A stretch of 64,000 bases of DNA from G963668435 sp963668435 (GTDB lineage: Bacteria > Latescibacterota > Latescibacteria > Latescibacterales > Latescibacteraceae), in assembly GCA_963668435.2 (NCBI GenBank), contig CAXXSC010000010.1:434001-498000 (forward strand). Reading direction: 5' to 3'. The translations under genes and the position numbers were made by a program. Shown one piece after another: positions 35,310-43,904 of the stretch. The number at the start of each line of letters is the position of its first letter. Positions within the stretch are counted from its first letter, which is position 1. The notes beneath the pieces were generated by a model. That model was given only the letters and a program-made list of their open reading frames with translations, ran no database searches and was not told the DNA's origin.

Positions 35310-36296
35310 TCAGATATTTACAAAACGCCTGTCTATTTCACCGTAACGACCATAGCCCTCGAATATCTGCGCCTTGATCGTGCAGGCAGCCATCACATTG
35401 GCAATACTACGCGCCGAATCACCGCGTGAAAGGTCCATGGCGGGGAAATTCAGCCCCTGTGTGACTATCATGGCATCACCGCCGACAATCAGCCGCTCCA
35501 GCAGTTTATACACGATATTGGACACATGAAGGTTCGTACCGATAAAAAGATCCGCCGGACGATCGCCGAACGGCGCTTTCTTTTTCCTCGCTATTTCGGG
35601 AATCAGCGCCGCGTCAGCCTGCGATTGATGAAGAATCCAGGGATGCCCGTTCTTCTCATATATTTTGAGGGCGCCCATGATAGTACGGACCTCGGGATAG
35701 TCAGCCTGCACGGATTGTGGCTTACCTGTCAGATATGACAGCACCGCGATTTTCGGCGGCCTCCCGGTCAGATCCTGGAATGTCTCGGCACTGGTGACAA
35801 TGATCCGGTATAATTCCTCCGTGGTGGGATTCGGATTGGCAACCATGTCTGCGATGCCGATAAGGTCGAAAACCGGGTAATCCGGCGGCGCCTCACGGAA
35901 AAAGAGCGATGATCTAATCTTTTCATCTTCCTCGCCGATGATCGCATTCACATAGATCATGACATTGGCGGAAGTCGCGAACCGTCCCGCGATCATGCCG
36001 TGAGCGTATCCGCGTTTGACCATCATTGCGGCAAAGGGCACCGGCCGTTTGAGAATGACCCGCTTAGCCGCATCCGGCAGCTCTGTCGCCGCGTGGTAAT
36101 GCTCGACAAATTCATCCAGCAGCCCGGAATCGTTAATCAATTCCCTTGTCAGACCAACCGGTATCGCAGTACCCTCCCCTTGCACGATTTCGATGGCCTC
36201 GTTGACAACTCCCTCATTGTCCATTGCGAGTTCCGGCATGACGATGATTTTGGGATCGTCAGCCGCTTTGTGTTTCATCTCGGCGAAAAAACCCAT
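35310..36296 (-). CDS. Phosphate acetyl/butyryltransferase-family protein
   Basis: A 328-residue PTA/PTB-domain enzyme: PKIIVMPELAMDN near the start, AHGMIAGRFATSANVM in the middle, FREAPPDYPVFDLIGIADM, AVLSYLTGKPQS, GDRPADLFIGTNLHVSNI and IVGGDAMIVTQGLNFPAMDL. It should move acyl groups between CoA and phosphate. No acetate or butyrate kinase gene is adjacent, so the acyl group is unknown. GGGGGAATGC precedes the ATG. It is first of a possible run with GH106 and DUF1080, although the gaps are 86 and 90 bases. Confidence 0.9.
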   Translation of the reverse strand: MGFFAEMKHKAADDPKIIVMPELAMDNEGVVNEAIEIVQGEGTAIPVGLTRELINDSGLLDEFVEHYHAATELPDAAKRVILKRPVPFAAMMVKRGYAHGMIAGRFATSANVMIYVNAIIGEEDEKIRSSLFFREAPPDYPVFDLIGIADMVANPNPTTEELYRIIVTSAETFQDLTGRPPKIAVLSYLTGKPQSVQADYPEVRTIMGALKIYEKNGHPWILHQSQADAALIPEIARKKKAPFGDRPADLFIGTNLHVSNIVYKLLERLIVGGDAMIVTQGLNFPAMDLSRGDSARSIANVMAACTIKAQIFEGYGRYGEIDRRFVNI

Positions 36297-36731
36297 GCAT
36301 TCCCCCTGTGAATGGATTCAGATTCTAAGCGCGATGATCAAACTCAAAGGTATAGTAACATGGAAATACGGAGAAGGAAAGGTAAAAGATGGGCGGTATC
36401 GGACTTTAAGCTGGTGAATGGTGATTAAGTTTCTATTTAGGGAGCAGAAACCGGATTCCGGCAATTCGCCTTGTCCATAAACGTATTGTTTTCATGACAT
36501 GTGAGAGACAGGCACGGCCTCCCTGCCGGACGTTTTTCAAAACGAAAGTAAGGCCATACCGGCAAGACGCAATCACCATGAAGGATTCCGCCAGAGACAG
36601 CTGAAAAGAAGCAGGTTATATGTGTTTTTCATTGTGTTTCGTTTCCCGTTGACAAATCAATTATCAGGCACTATACTTCATTTACATAATGACATCATAA
36701 TCCTTTTATATTCAAGCTCTTGGAGACCGCC
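36297..36731. other. Gene-free stretch between divergent genes
   Basis: About 435 bases hold no convincing coding frame. The right end carries a strong promoter for the plus-strand gene. In the middle (36520-36545) a GC-rich run is followed by a small CGTTTT/AAAACG hairpin. I could match no riboswitch class. Confidence 0.5.
36649..36677 (+). promoter_or_regulatory. Strong predicted sigma70-type promoter
   Basis: A perfect TTGACA (36649-36654), a 17-base spacer and TATACT (36672-36677) lie 55 bases before the ATG of the transglutaminase-like gene. It is among the closest matches to consensus in the window. Confidence 0.7.
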
Positions 36732-38282
36732 ATGACCAGACTGTCCAGGCTCATCCCCCTGCTTGCAGTATTTATCCTGCCAACGCTGCCATCCCCGTCG
36801 CAGGATTTCGATGATATTTTCGACAGCGCCGATGATGAATTCAAGAAGCTCAAGCAGCAGACCGACTCGGAATTCTCACAAATGAAAGCGAGTGTTGACG
36901 AAGAGTTTGGGGAGCTTCTGGAAAACGCATGGAAGGAATTCGAGCTCGCCAGCGGTCTTGTAAGGGATACAACCCCTAAGCCGAAACAGCCTCCGGTTGC
37001 CAAGACTCCGGCGAAACCTGAGCCGAAACCAGCGCCAGAACCGGAACCAGAGCCACAGCCAGAAACAACACCTGTGCCTGAAACACCGTCACAGCCTGAG
37101 CCAGCGCCGGTTCCCAAACCCGCACCAGCGCCGAAACCTGTCGAAAAACCATCGGAAACACCGGCCCCGCCCTTGCCTGCGGACCGTATCGCCATCAAGT
37201 TTTACGGCACCGAAATAACGCTCAAGTACGATAGGCTATGGAAACGCGCGACACCTCTGAACCGTGTCAGTCCGGAGGCGATCAAGAGCAGCTGGGATTA
37301 TTTCAGCAAAACTGACTACAGCCCGTTTCTCGAGCAGGCGAACTATGTGAAATCGGCAATGGCCTTGAACGACTGGGGATACTGCCGTCTGCTCAACACG
37401 GTTTCGTATTATCTTTATCCCGACGAAAGCAACCGCCGTCCGGTATTTGTCTGGTTCATGCTGGTGCACAGCGGATTCGATGCGAGGATCGGCTATCTCG
37501 ACGACCAGATATTCGTCATGATACCCTCGCCGCAGACAGTTTATGCCGCACCGTTCTATGAATTCGACAACAGAAAATATTACATCACCGGTCTCGGGGG
37601 AAGTATTTACGGCTCGGAAGCCAAATCGCTCTACAGCTATGAGGGCAGACATGAAGAGGCCTCGAAGGCGATCGATTTTTCATTCGCGGAAATACCGAAA
37701 GTCGGCAGAAAAGAGACCACAAAGCACCTGAACTTTGAGTATGAACGGGCTCAGTATGATCTCGACGTCGCCCTTAACGAGACAATGATGGAGTTCATGA
37801 ACAGCTATCCGCAGGTCGATCTCGATGTCTATTTCGGGGCGCCTGTCTCGACAGATACTGCGCGGACACTGATTGAGGGTCTGAAACCGGTCATCGACGG
37901 CAAGGACGAGAAAATTGCGGCCAACATGCTACTTCGTTTCGTGCAGACCTCGCTGAAATACCAGACCGACGACGAGCAGTTCCAGTATGAGAACTATCTT
38001 TTCCCCGAGGAGTCGCTTTACTACCCGTACTGCGACTGCGAGGACCGCTCTTTCCTTTACGGGTTCCTTGTCAGAGAACTTCTGGGGCTCGAGGTTGTCG
38101 GACTTCAGTTCCCGGGACATGTGGCTACGGCGGTTAAATTCTCATCGGCTGTCCCGGGCGATTCGATCACTGTCGGCGGCAGCAATTATACAATCTGTGA
38201 CCCGACCTATATCAACGCCGATATAGGGATGTGCATGCCGCAGTTTCTCGACGTGAAACCGGTAATCATTAAAGGTATATAA
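36732..38282 (+). CDS. Secreted transglutaminase-like protein with Pro/Glu-rich linker, function unknown
   Basis: A 516-residue protein. It has a signal peptide (LIPLLAVFILPTLPSPS), a short acidic/Lys coiled-coil-like segment (~20-75), a low-complexity P-E-P-K linker (~80-151) and a ~360-residue globular part. The C-terminal part has Cys434/Cys436 in YCDCEDRSFLYGFL, His463 in PGHVATAVKF and Asp490 in CDPTYIN, the Cys-His-Asp order of transglutaminase-like proteases. GGAGACCGCC precedes the ATG; an in-frame TTG inside that site is not the start. It is followed by an outer-membrane barrel gene 61 bases on, probably co-transcribed. I do not recognise the family. Confidence 0.75.
   Translation: MTRLSRLIPLLAVFILPTLPSPSQDFDDIFDSADDEFKKLKQQTDSEFSQMKASVDEEFGELLENAWKEFELASGLVRDTTPKPKQPPVAKTPAKPEPKPAPEPEPEPQPETTPVPETPSQPEPAPVPKPAPAPKPVEKPSETPAPPLPADRIAIKFYGTEITLKYDRLWKRATPLNRVSPEAIKSSWDYFSKTDYSPFLEQANYVKSAMALNDWGYCRLLNTVSYYLYPDESNRRPVFVWFMLVHSGFDARIGYLDDQIFVMIPSPQTVYAAPFYEFDNRKYYITGLGGSIYGSEAKSLYSYEGRHEEASKAIDFSFAEIPKVGRKETTKHLNFEYERAQYDLDVALNETMMEFMNSYPQVDLDVYFGAPVSTDTARTLIEGLKPVIDGKDEKIAANMLLRFVQTSLKYQTDDEQFQYENYLFPEESLYYPYCDCEDRSFLYGFLVRELLGLEVVGLQFPGHVATAVKFSSAVPGDSITVGGSNYTICDPTYINADIGMCMPQFLDVKPVIIKGI
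36968..37185 (+). repeat. Low-complexity Pro/Glu/Lys-coding tract
   Basis: Codons for PEPKP, PEPEPQPE and PAPKPVEKP alternate imperfectly over about 70 residues. This is a probable extended spacer through the periplasm or wall between the N-terminal segment and the globular domain. It is in frame with the surrounding gene. Confidence 0.8.
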
Positions 38283-38343
38283 ACACGCCAACAAAACAGG
38301 AACAAATAAAAATACCAAACACAACACTGACAAGGAGTACTGT

Positions 38344-38904
38344 ATGAAAAGAGTTCTCATTCCGGCACTGATTGCTGCGGCGGCTTTTCTTTCAACGACG
38401 GCATTTTCGGGAGTAACGATAGATATCGGCCCGTCCTACAATGTTCCCACCGGCGATTTCGGCGATCTTGTCGATCCCGGCCTCGGTATCGGTGCTGACG
38501 CATTTGTCGGCCTTCCCATGCTGCCATTCGAGGTCGGCGGCCGTATCGGGTACAGCTCTTTTGATGCAACGGATGATTTCGCAGGCGGAGAACAGGATGT
38601 GGTTGAAATTGTGCCCTCGATCCGCTACGTGTTCGGACCACCGCTTTCCCCGGTTAAAGTATTCGGCCAGTTCGGCGTTGGCGCCTATATGTGGGACCAG
38701 AAACTCGAAGCGGTGAAAAGCATGGTTTCAAGCCTGCCCGACATCGAGGATGACGGCACAGATTTCGGTATCTCAATCGGCGCCGGTGTCAGAGCAAAAC
38801 TGGGCCCGTTGACCGGTATTACAGCAATGCCCATATACAATATTATTTTTACTGAAGACGAGAACACAACCTATCTTTCACTGAACGTGGCACTTACATT
38901 CTGA
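38344..38904 (+). CDS. Small outer-membrane beta-barrel protein
   Basis: A 186-residue protein with a signal peptide (LIAAAAFLSTTAFSG). It then shows alternating amphipathic strands typical of an eight-stranded barrel (VTIDIGPSYNVPTGDFGD, FEVGGRIGYSSFDA, EIVPSIRYVFG, VKVFGQFGVGAYMW, GISIGAGVRAKLG, TAMPIYNIIF) and ends in ...YLSLNVALTF, the C-terminal Phe expected for BAM insertion. AAGGAGTACTGT precedes the ATG. It is probably co-transcribed with the transglutaminase-like gene. It may be a channel, an anchor or an adhesin; the sequence does not say which. Confidence 0.85.
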   Translation: MKRVLIPALIAAAAFLSTTAFSGVTIDIGPSYNVPTGDFGDLVDPGLGIGADAFVGLPMLPFEVGGRIGYSSFDATDDFAGGEQDVVEIVPSIRYVFGPPLSPVKVFGQFGVGAYMWDQKLEAVKSMVSSLPDIEDDGTDFGISIGAGVRAKLGPLTGITAMPIYNIIFTEDENTTYLSLNVALTF

Positions 38905-38973
38905 GCTCATCTTTCCTGCTCACGTAAAAGCGAAAAAAGTGGGGAATACACGGGGTTTTCAGTCCGATTACAC

Positions 38974-39002
38974 TTGACTTCGCCTGCCAACTTCAGTAAA
39001 AT
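38974..39002 (+). promoter_or_regulatory. Predicted promoter of the V-type ATPase operon
   Basis: TTGACT (38974-38979), a 17-base spacer and TAAAAT (38997-39002) stand about 120 bases before the first ATPase gene. The inferred start at ~39009 places the hairpin at 39027-39069 inside the leader RNA. Confidence 0.6.
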
Positions 39003-39026
39003 ATGTAAAGAAATCGAAGAGAATGC

Positions 39027-39069
39027 AAAGGGACTCGTTTTGTTGCTTTAAAAACGATCGGGTCCCTTT
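39027..39069 (+). promoter_or_regulatory. Long leader hairpin with T-run: terminator or attenuator before the V-ATPase genes
   Basis: AAAGGGAC (39027-39034) pairs with GTCCCTTT (39062-39069), and inside it TCGTTTT pairs with AAAACGA. TTTTCGTTTCGTT follows. It may end the upstream barrel transcript or, given the promoter placed before it, attenuate the ATPase operon. Confidence 0.65.
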
Positions 39070-39125
39070 TCGTTTCGTTATTGCACCAGCACAACACAAC
39101 TGCGAAATCGACCCGGCGGTAGACC

Positions 39126-39479
39126 ATGTCTCCAAAACGTAAAAAAGAATCAACCGGATCGCTCATTCCCGGCATTTTGAAACTCGAAACAGATCTTCAT
39201 GAAGAAGAAATGCGCCATAAGGCACGTGCTTCGCAAATCCTGAAGGATGCCGAAGCCGAGGCAAAGCGCATTGATGATGAGTTACGCGCGAAAGTTCGTG
39301 AGATTGAGAAAAACGAGCGTGAAAAGCTTCTGAGCGCCGTTGACAGCGAAATAGAATTACTCCACGAAAAAGAGATAAAATCTATCGACTCGCTTCAAGC
39401 CGCGGTCAACGTGAACAGCAGCAGAACAGTTGAATTCATCCTCTCGAAAATCATGCCCGGCAACGAGCGAACGGTATGA
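39126..39479 (+). CDS. V-type ATP synthase peripheral stalk subunit H/G-like coiled coil
   Basis: A 117-residue, highly charged, helical protein (ETDLHEEEMRHKARASQILK, AEAEAKRIDDELRAKVREIE). It lies in the position that atpG (subunit G/H) holds in the Thermus-type operon. It should pair with subunit E in the peripheral stalk. Identification rests on position, length and coiled-coil character more than on motifs. GGCGGTAGACC precedes the ATG. Confidence 0.78.
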   Translation: MSPKRKKESTGSLIPGILKLETDLHEEEMRHKARASQILKDAEAEAKRIDDELRAKVREIEKNEREKLLSAVDSEIELLHEKEIKSIDSLQAAVNVNSSRTVEFILSKIMPGNERTV

Positions 39480-39498
39480 TGAAAGGCCCTGTCATCAG

Positions 39499-41412
39499 AT
39501 GATAGAACCCATGGTGAAAATAGAGATCGCAGGTCTCATGGAGAACCTCGATGAAACACTCGAGATTCTTCAGCGCCTCGGCACTGTCGAAATAATCGAG
39601 ATACCGACCATCGAGGACAGCTCATTCGGATCGGTACACCGGATTCATCTCGACCAGAAACGAGAGGACCTGCTAAGCTCGTATACCGAACTATCGGCAA
39701 CCACAGCAGAACTGCTGGAAATCCTCAGGATTGACGAGTGTTCGCTGCCATCACTCGATGACGAGAAAATCGAGGAGCTTTCCGCGCTCAGCACCGACAC
39801 ACTGTCGAAACAGATAGCCAAAGTCGCCCGCTCGATCCGCCGTCAGGGCAGGCGCCGCCGCAGTCTCGAGGAGGATCTTGAGAGTATGCGTCAATATGAA
39901 ACACTGATCGGCGCTTTCCTCCCCCTGCTCGAACAGGCGGGACAGGTGGCAGGCAAGGAGCAGATCGGCATTATCCTCAAAAAGAACGAATCGGCGGTGC
40001 TGTCGCTCCTTAAAGATCGAATCAATGACATAACCGGACCGGACTCCTATGTCCTGCACCGGGAGATGCCGGACAATTCCATCGGTGTTTACATGGTCAT
40101 TGCGCCGGAAGACCTTCTCGCGGTCAGGGAGCTTCTCGGCAATGAAGGTGTCGCGGAATACCATTTACCACGTGAGTTGCGCCGGGACAGTCTGAGGGAG
40201 AGTATCGAGCTCATTCGCGACAATATCGAGAATATTCCGTCCGAACTGAAAGAAGTTGACAAGAAAATCGAAAAAGAACGTCTGGAACACGGCGCGTTTC
40301 TCCGCTATGTCCATACCTACAGCATCGACCGTATAAACCAACTCCGCATCCTGTCAAAACTGGTGCGGACACGCTATACATTCATAGTATCCGGCTGGAC
40401 CCCGGCATCGACGTTCTCCACGCTCACAAAAACACTCACCGAACGTTACGGCGAAAGTGTCAATGTCAGCAAGGTCAGGATCAGCGATATCGACATGCTG
40501 TCTATCCCGACACAGACAAACAATATCGGCATCCTCCGTCCCTTCCAGGTGCTGATGAAACTGCTGCCGCCGCCGAAATATGACAATCTTGATGCCACAC
40601 CGTTCATATCGTTCTTTTTCCCGCTCTTTTTCGGTATCATACTTGGCGATATCGCCTACGGCCTTCTGCTGATGGCCATAGCCATCGGGATCAAGATTAA
40701 AGCGCCGCGCGGCATTGTCCGTGACATCGGGAGTGTCGCTCTCGCAGGAGCGATATGCACGATACTGTTCGGGTTCCTTTACGGCGAGTTCCTCGGTGAT
40801 CTCGGCGAGGTCCGTTTCGGCATGCATCCTGTCGTACCGTGGCTTCACCGCGCCCACGCCATGCAGACTATTTTGCTGCTTTCCATAGGTATCGGCATTA
40901 TCCATATCATGCTGGGATTCATCCTGAAGCTATATATAAGTGTCGTTATCGGGCATAGGAAAGGCATCATCGAAAGCGTCTCGAAAATGGGCGTAATTGC
41001 GAGCGTTATTGCCATTTTTCTTCAATTGCTTCTCAATTTGCCCGCAGCCGTGATGTATGGCGCGATTGCCGTCATCCTGACATCGTTCGTGGGAATTGTC
41101 TACACCGAAGGCTTTTTCGGCCTGCTTGAAACACTGACAATGCTCGGCAATATCCTGTCGTACAGCCGTATCATGGCAGTGGGCCTTGCCAGTGTGATCC
41201 TCGCCCTTGTCGCCAACCGTCTTGCCGAGGCATCGCATAATATTTTCCTGGCAGTGATCATAGGGCTGTTCATTCACGGAATCAATTTTGTCATGGGTGT
41301 ATTTTCACCCTCCATTCATTCGCTCAGACTTCATTATGTTGAATTCTTTACCAAATTCTTCAACTCCTCCGGACGCCCCTTCCAGCCGTTCAGGAGAGTC
41401 GACTGCAGTTGA
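39499..41412 (+). CDS. ntpI: V-type ATP synthase subunit I
   Basis: A 637-residue stator subunit (the a-subunit homologue). The N-terminal cytoplasmic half is a long coiled coil flanked by alpha/beta lobes. The C-terminal half has about seven membrane helices, including the block FISFFFPLFFGIILGDIAYG, which is characteristic of NtpI, and NILSYSRIMAVGLASVILAL with the essential Arg. It forms the ion half-channels against the K ring. I chose the ATG at 39499; a weak GAAAGG lies ~13 bases upstream and longer in-frame extensions overlap the previous gene. Confidence 0.94.
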   Translation: MIEPMVKIEIAGLMENLDETLEILQRLGTVEIIEIPTIEDSSFGSVHRIHLDQKREDLLSSYTELSATTAELLEILRIDECSLPSLDDEKIEELSALSTDTLSKQIAKVARSIRRQGRRRRSLEEDLESMRQYETLIGAFLPLLEQAGQVAGKEQIGIILKKNESAVLSLLKDRINDITGPDSYVLHREMPDNSIGVYMVIAPEDLLAVRELLGNEGVAEYHLPRELRRDSLRESIELIRDNIENIPSELKEVDKKIEKERLEHGAFLRYVHTYSIDRINQLRILSKLVRTRYTFIVSGWTPASTFSTLTKTLTERYGESVNVSKVRISDIDMLSIPTQTNNIGILRPFQVLMKLLPPPKYDNLDATPFISFFFPLFFGIILGDIAYGLLLMAIAIGIKIKAPRGIVRDIGSVALAGAICTILFGFLYGEFLGDLGEVRFGMHPVVPWLHRAHAMQTILLLSIGIGIIHIMLGFILKLYISVVIGHRKGIIESVSKMGVIASVIAIFLQLLLNLPAAVMYGAIAVILTSFVGIVYTEGFFGLLETLTMLGNILSYSRIMAVGLASVILALVANRLAEASHNIFLAVIIGLFIHGINFVMGVFSPSIHSLRLHYVEFFTKFFNSSGRPFQPFRRVDCS

Positions 41413-41509
41413 AAAGTGAGACATCTAATATCGATGGAGATATACCGGTCAACACGGCTGGTGCGTCAACAGAGAAAATAACGAAAACCACATACGGAGG
41501 AAGCACACC

Positions 41510-41833
41510 GTGAAACGTACAGTCCTGATCATTCTCGCAATCATTGCAATTGCAGCTATCAACATCGCACCGGCTTTTGCCGCGGATACAGCGGAAAACG
41601 CTTCGGAAGCAAGCGGCGGAATGGCCGACAGCATCAAATATGTCGCAGCGGCCCTCGCGGTCGGTCTTTGCTCCATCGCGACCGGTATCGCCCAGTCCAG
41701 GATCGGTGCGGCCGGTATGGGCAGCATCGTCGAAAAACCGGAAACAATCGGTACTGTCCTGATCTGCCTTGCCATTCCTGAGACTATGGTCATTCTCGGC
41801 TTCGTGGTTTCGGCAATGATCATCATTCTGTAA
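41510..41833 (+). CDS. ntpK: V-type ATP synthase proteolipid subunit K
   Basis: A 107-residue ring subunit with one helical hairpin (about 44-66 and 79-106) after a signal-like N-terminus (LIILAIIAIAAINIAPAFA). The ion carboxylate is Glu91 in AIPETMVILGF. Gln62 in GIAQSRIG and Thr92 are placed where Na+-binding c-rings have Gln and Ser/Thr, so Na+ coupling is possible. A single hairpin resembles F-type c and Thermus L more than the double-hairpin NtpK of Enterococcus. The start is GTG after CGGAGG. Confidence 0.93.
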   Translation: MKRTVLIILAIIAIAAINIAPAFAADTAENASEASGGMADSIKYVAAALAVGLCSIATGIAQSRIGAAGMGSIVEKPETIGTVLICLAIPETMVILGFVVSAMIIIL

Positions 41834-41887
41834 GTAACAAAATGCAGAAAACGATAACTCTTCAAAGAACAGTAAGTCGAACTGCTT

Positions 41888-42484
41888 ATGGATGAAGCCC
41901 TTTATGACATTATTCGCAGACATGCCGAATCTGAACGTCAGTCTGTGATAGAGAACGCCGAGGCCGAGGCTGCAGCAATCATCAATGCCGCTCAAAAACG
42001 TGCTGAAACAGCCATGCACGAGGCCCGCGAAGCCATCAAGAACGATGCCGACCGTCTCAGGCAACAGCGTCTCAATACCGAGCGCTACCGCATGAATGTC
42101 AAACGTTACGATGCGAAAGCCCAGGCGATCGATACAGTATGGCGCGTGGCCGAAAGCAAAGTCCGCGAGTTGATTCAGTCACCTGAATTCGACACTGTGC
42201 TCTGCCAACTGATACTCGAATGCTCCGGTGATGTGCCATCCGATGCATCGCTGCATTTGCCTGAAAGCCACACCGAAAGAGTACTGGCTTTTCTGAAAGC
42301 GCAGAAACTGTCATTCGAGGTCGTTGGAGACAAGATGCTCACAGATGGTGTCGAGTTTCACTGGCCGGGAAGCAAGGTTGTACTCAAGAACACCCTTTCG
42401 CAGCGCCTGAGCCGTCTGAAATCGGACAGCGGTGACACCGTTTCCGCCATGCTTTTCGGGGATACAGGAGAATCTGACAGATGA
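41888..42484 (+). CDS. ntpE: V-type ATP synthase subunit E
   Basis: A 198-residue peripheral-stalk subunit. The N-terminal half is a charged helix (AEAEAAAIINAAQKRAETAM) that pairs with the H/G subunit. The C-terminal half is the globular head that binds A3B3 (VLCQLILECSG, GVEFHWPGSKVVLKNTLSQRL). No strong Shine-Dalgarno is visible. The stop overlaps the subunit C start by 4 bases. Confidence 0.9.
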   Translation: MDEALYDIIRRHAESERQSVIENAEAEAAAIINAAQKRAETAMHEAREAIKNDADRLRQQRLNTERYRMNVKRYDAKAQAIDTVWRVAESKVRELIQSPEFDTVLCQLILECSGDVPSDASLHLPESHTERVLAFLKAQKLSFEVVGDKMLTDGVEFHWPGSKVVLKNTLSQRLSRLKSDSGDTVSAMLFGDTGESDR

Positions 42485-43542
42485 TACCGGTTTCCTCGAT
42501 CGAATATATCAATGTCAGGATACGGGCTCGTCATGCGAGGATATTCGGGCGTGAGATATATGAAACGCTGATGGAAAGCGATAACCTCGGTGCGGTGACC
42601 ACCTATCTCCTTGAAAACGAATGGTATCGTGAGGATATAGAATCGGCGCTTGAAAACCTTGGCGAGCGCGAGGGCCTCGAGAGAGGTATCGCCAATCATT
42701 TCTGCCGCTGCATCTCCATGACACGGAGCATGGCAGAGGGAGATATGCAGGAGCATTACGATACGGTGCTGACATCGTTCGACCTCAGGAACCTGAAAAC
42801 GCTGCTGGTGGCACGGGAACGCAGAATGCCGTTTGCCGATATCTCCTCACTGATGCTTCCCTGTACACTTATCAACAGGGAGGCGCTGCACGAGGCATAT
42901 GATTCGGGCGATTATCTCACACTGGCGCGGGCAATATCACTCGCCTCGCCCCAGGCTGTCGCTGCTTTGAGGACAACGATTCAGGAATCAGAGAAAAACG
43001 ACCCACCGGTAAAAATTATCAACCGCCTCGAGAGGAATGTTTACTCGAGCATACTGCGTAATACGGTTATGGATTCCGGCGATACGGCAATGGTCAAAAA
43101 CATCATCCGTTACGAAATCGATCTGAAGAACATTGTCTCTGCACTGAAACATGTTTGGGGCGGAGTCAAGGACAAGAACATCGAGGACACGTTTATCACG
43201 GGCGGCACAATATCATTCACTATCCTTGACGAAATCGCCCACGCGAAAGAAATGGACAACGCGCTCGAAACAATCGAGTCCACCCGTTTCCACGAGGCGG
43301 TGGAAAAAGGTATTATTTATTATGCGGAGACTGGATTTTTCCACGAGATGGAACGATTCCTCGAGGAAGTGCTTTTCCGCAAGGCCCTGACAATGAAAAG
43401 GAGCGATCCGTTCGGTGTCGGGCCGTTTATCGCTTACGTGTGGTCGCTGTTCACCGAATTGACCAACCTGCGAACAGTGATCAACGGCATCGCATTCAAG
43501 ACCTCGCCCGGCCAGATAAAACGGAGCCTTATTTATGTATAA
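42481..43542 (+). CDS. ntpC: V-type ATP synthase subunit C
   Basis: A 353-residue helical socket protein that joins the D-F shaft to the K ring. Opening YINVRIRARHARIFGREIYE and the later LRNLKTLLVARER and YEIDLKNIVSALKHVW are typical of archaeal/bacterial C (AtpC/NtpC). Its ATG overlaps the E stop (ATGA), and it overlaps subunit F by 8 bases. Confidence 0.93.
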   Translation: MIPVSSIEYINVRIRARHARIFGREIYETLMESDNLGAVTTYLLENEWYREDIESALENLGEREGLERGIANHFCRCISMTRSMAEGDMQEHYDTVLTSFDLRNLKTLLVARERRMPFADISSLMLPCTLINREALHEAYDSGDYLTLARAISLASPQAVAALRTTIQESEKNDPPVKIINRLERNVYSSILRNTVMDSGDTAMVKNIIRYEIDLKNIVSALKHVWGGVKDKNIEDTFITGGTISFTILDEIAHAKEMDNALETIESTRFHEAVEKGIIYYAETGFFHEMERFLEEVLFRKALTMKRSDPFGVGPFIAYVWSLFTELTNLRTVINGIAFKTSPGQIKRSLIYV

Positions 43543-43861
43543 TATCACCGCGATAGTGCCCAAGGGCGAAGGAACAGGTTTCACGCTAGCCGGAATCAGG
43601 ACTATCGAGGCCATTAACGGCGACGAGGCGGCCTCGATCCTTACAGAGGAATTCAACAACGAAGAAAACGGCATCATCCTTTTCGACGAGGACTGGCTGG
43701 AGAACCTGTCAGAAAGTATGCTCAAGAAAATCGATGAAAGCTCGGTTCCACTCGTTGTCAGTATCCCGGTGATCACAAAATGGGAATATGCCTACGACAG
43801 CAGTGTGAAAATTGAGAATATTATCAGACGCGCGGTCGGCTACCGTATCAAGCTTGCATAA
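43535..43861 (+). CDS. ntpF: V-type ATP synthase subunit F
   Basis: A 108-residue Rossmann-like shaft subunit: AIVPKGEGTGFTLAGIRTIE, then EENGIILFDEDWLENL and PLVVSIPVITKWEYAYDSS. It binds subunit D and may regulate hydrolysis. The start overlaps the C stop by 8 bases, with GGAG upstream. Confidence 0.92.
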   Translation: MYNITAIVPKGEGTGFTLAGIRTIEAINGDEAASILTEEFNNEENGIILFDEDWLENLSESMLKKIDESSVPLVVSIPVITKWEYAYDSSVKIENIIRRAVGYRIKLA

Positions 43862-43904
43862 CGGCCCGGCTGTCACTTACACAATAAATCATGAAATTAT
43901 CGAT

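Noticed and set aside
36500..36600. Possible riboswitch (c-di-GMP, cobalamin or Moco type) in the gene-free stretch
   Set aside because: GC-rich pieces are suggestive, but no conserved core of any class could be lined up.
36695..37198. Long minus-strand frame rich in Gly/Ser/Ala opposite the Pro/Glu tract
   Set aside because: It is the antisense reading of repetitive PEPK codons, has no ribosome site and overlaps a convincing plus-strand gene with a promoter.
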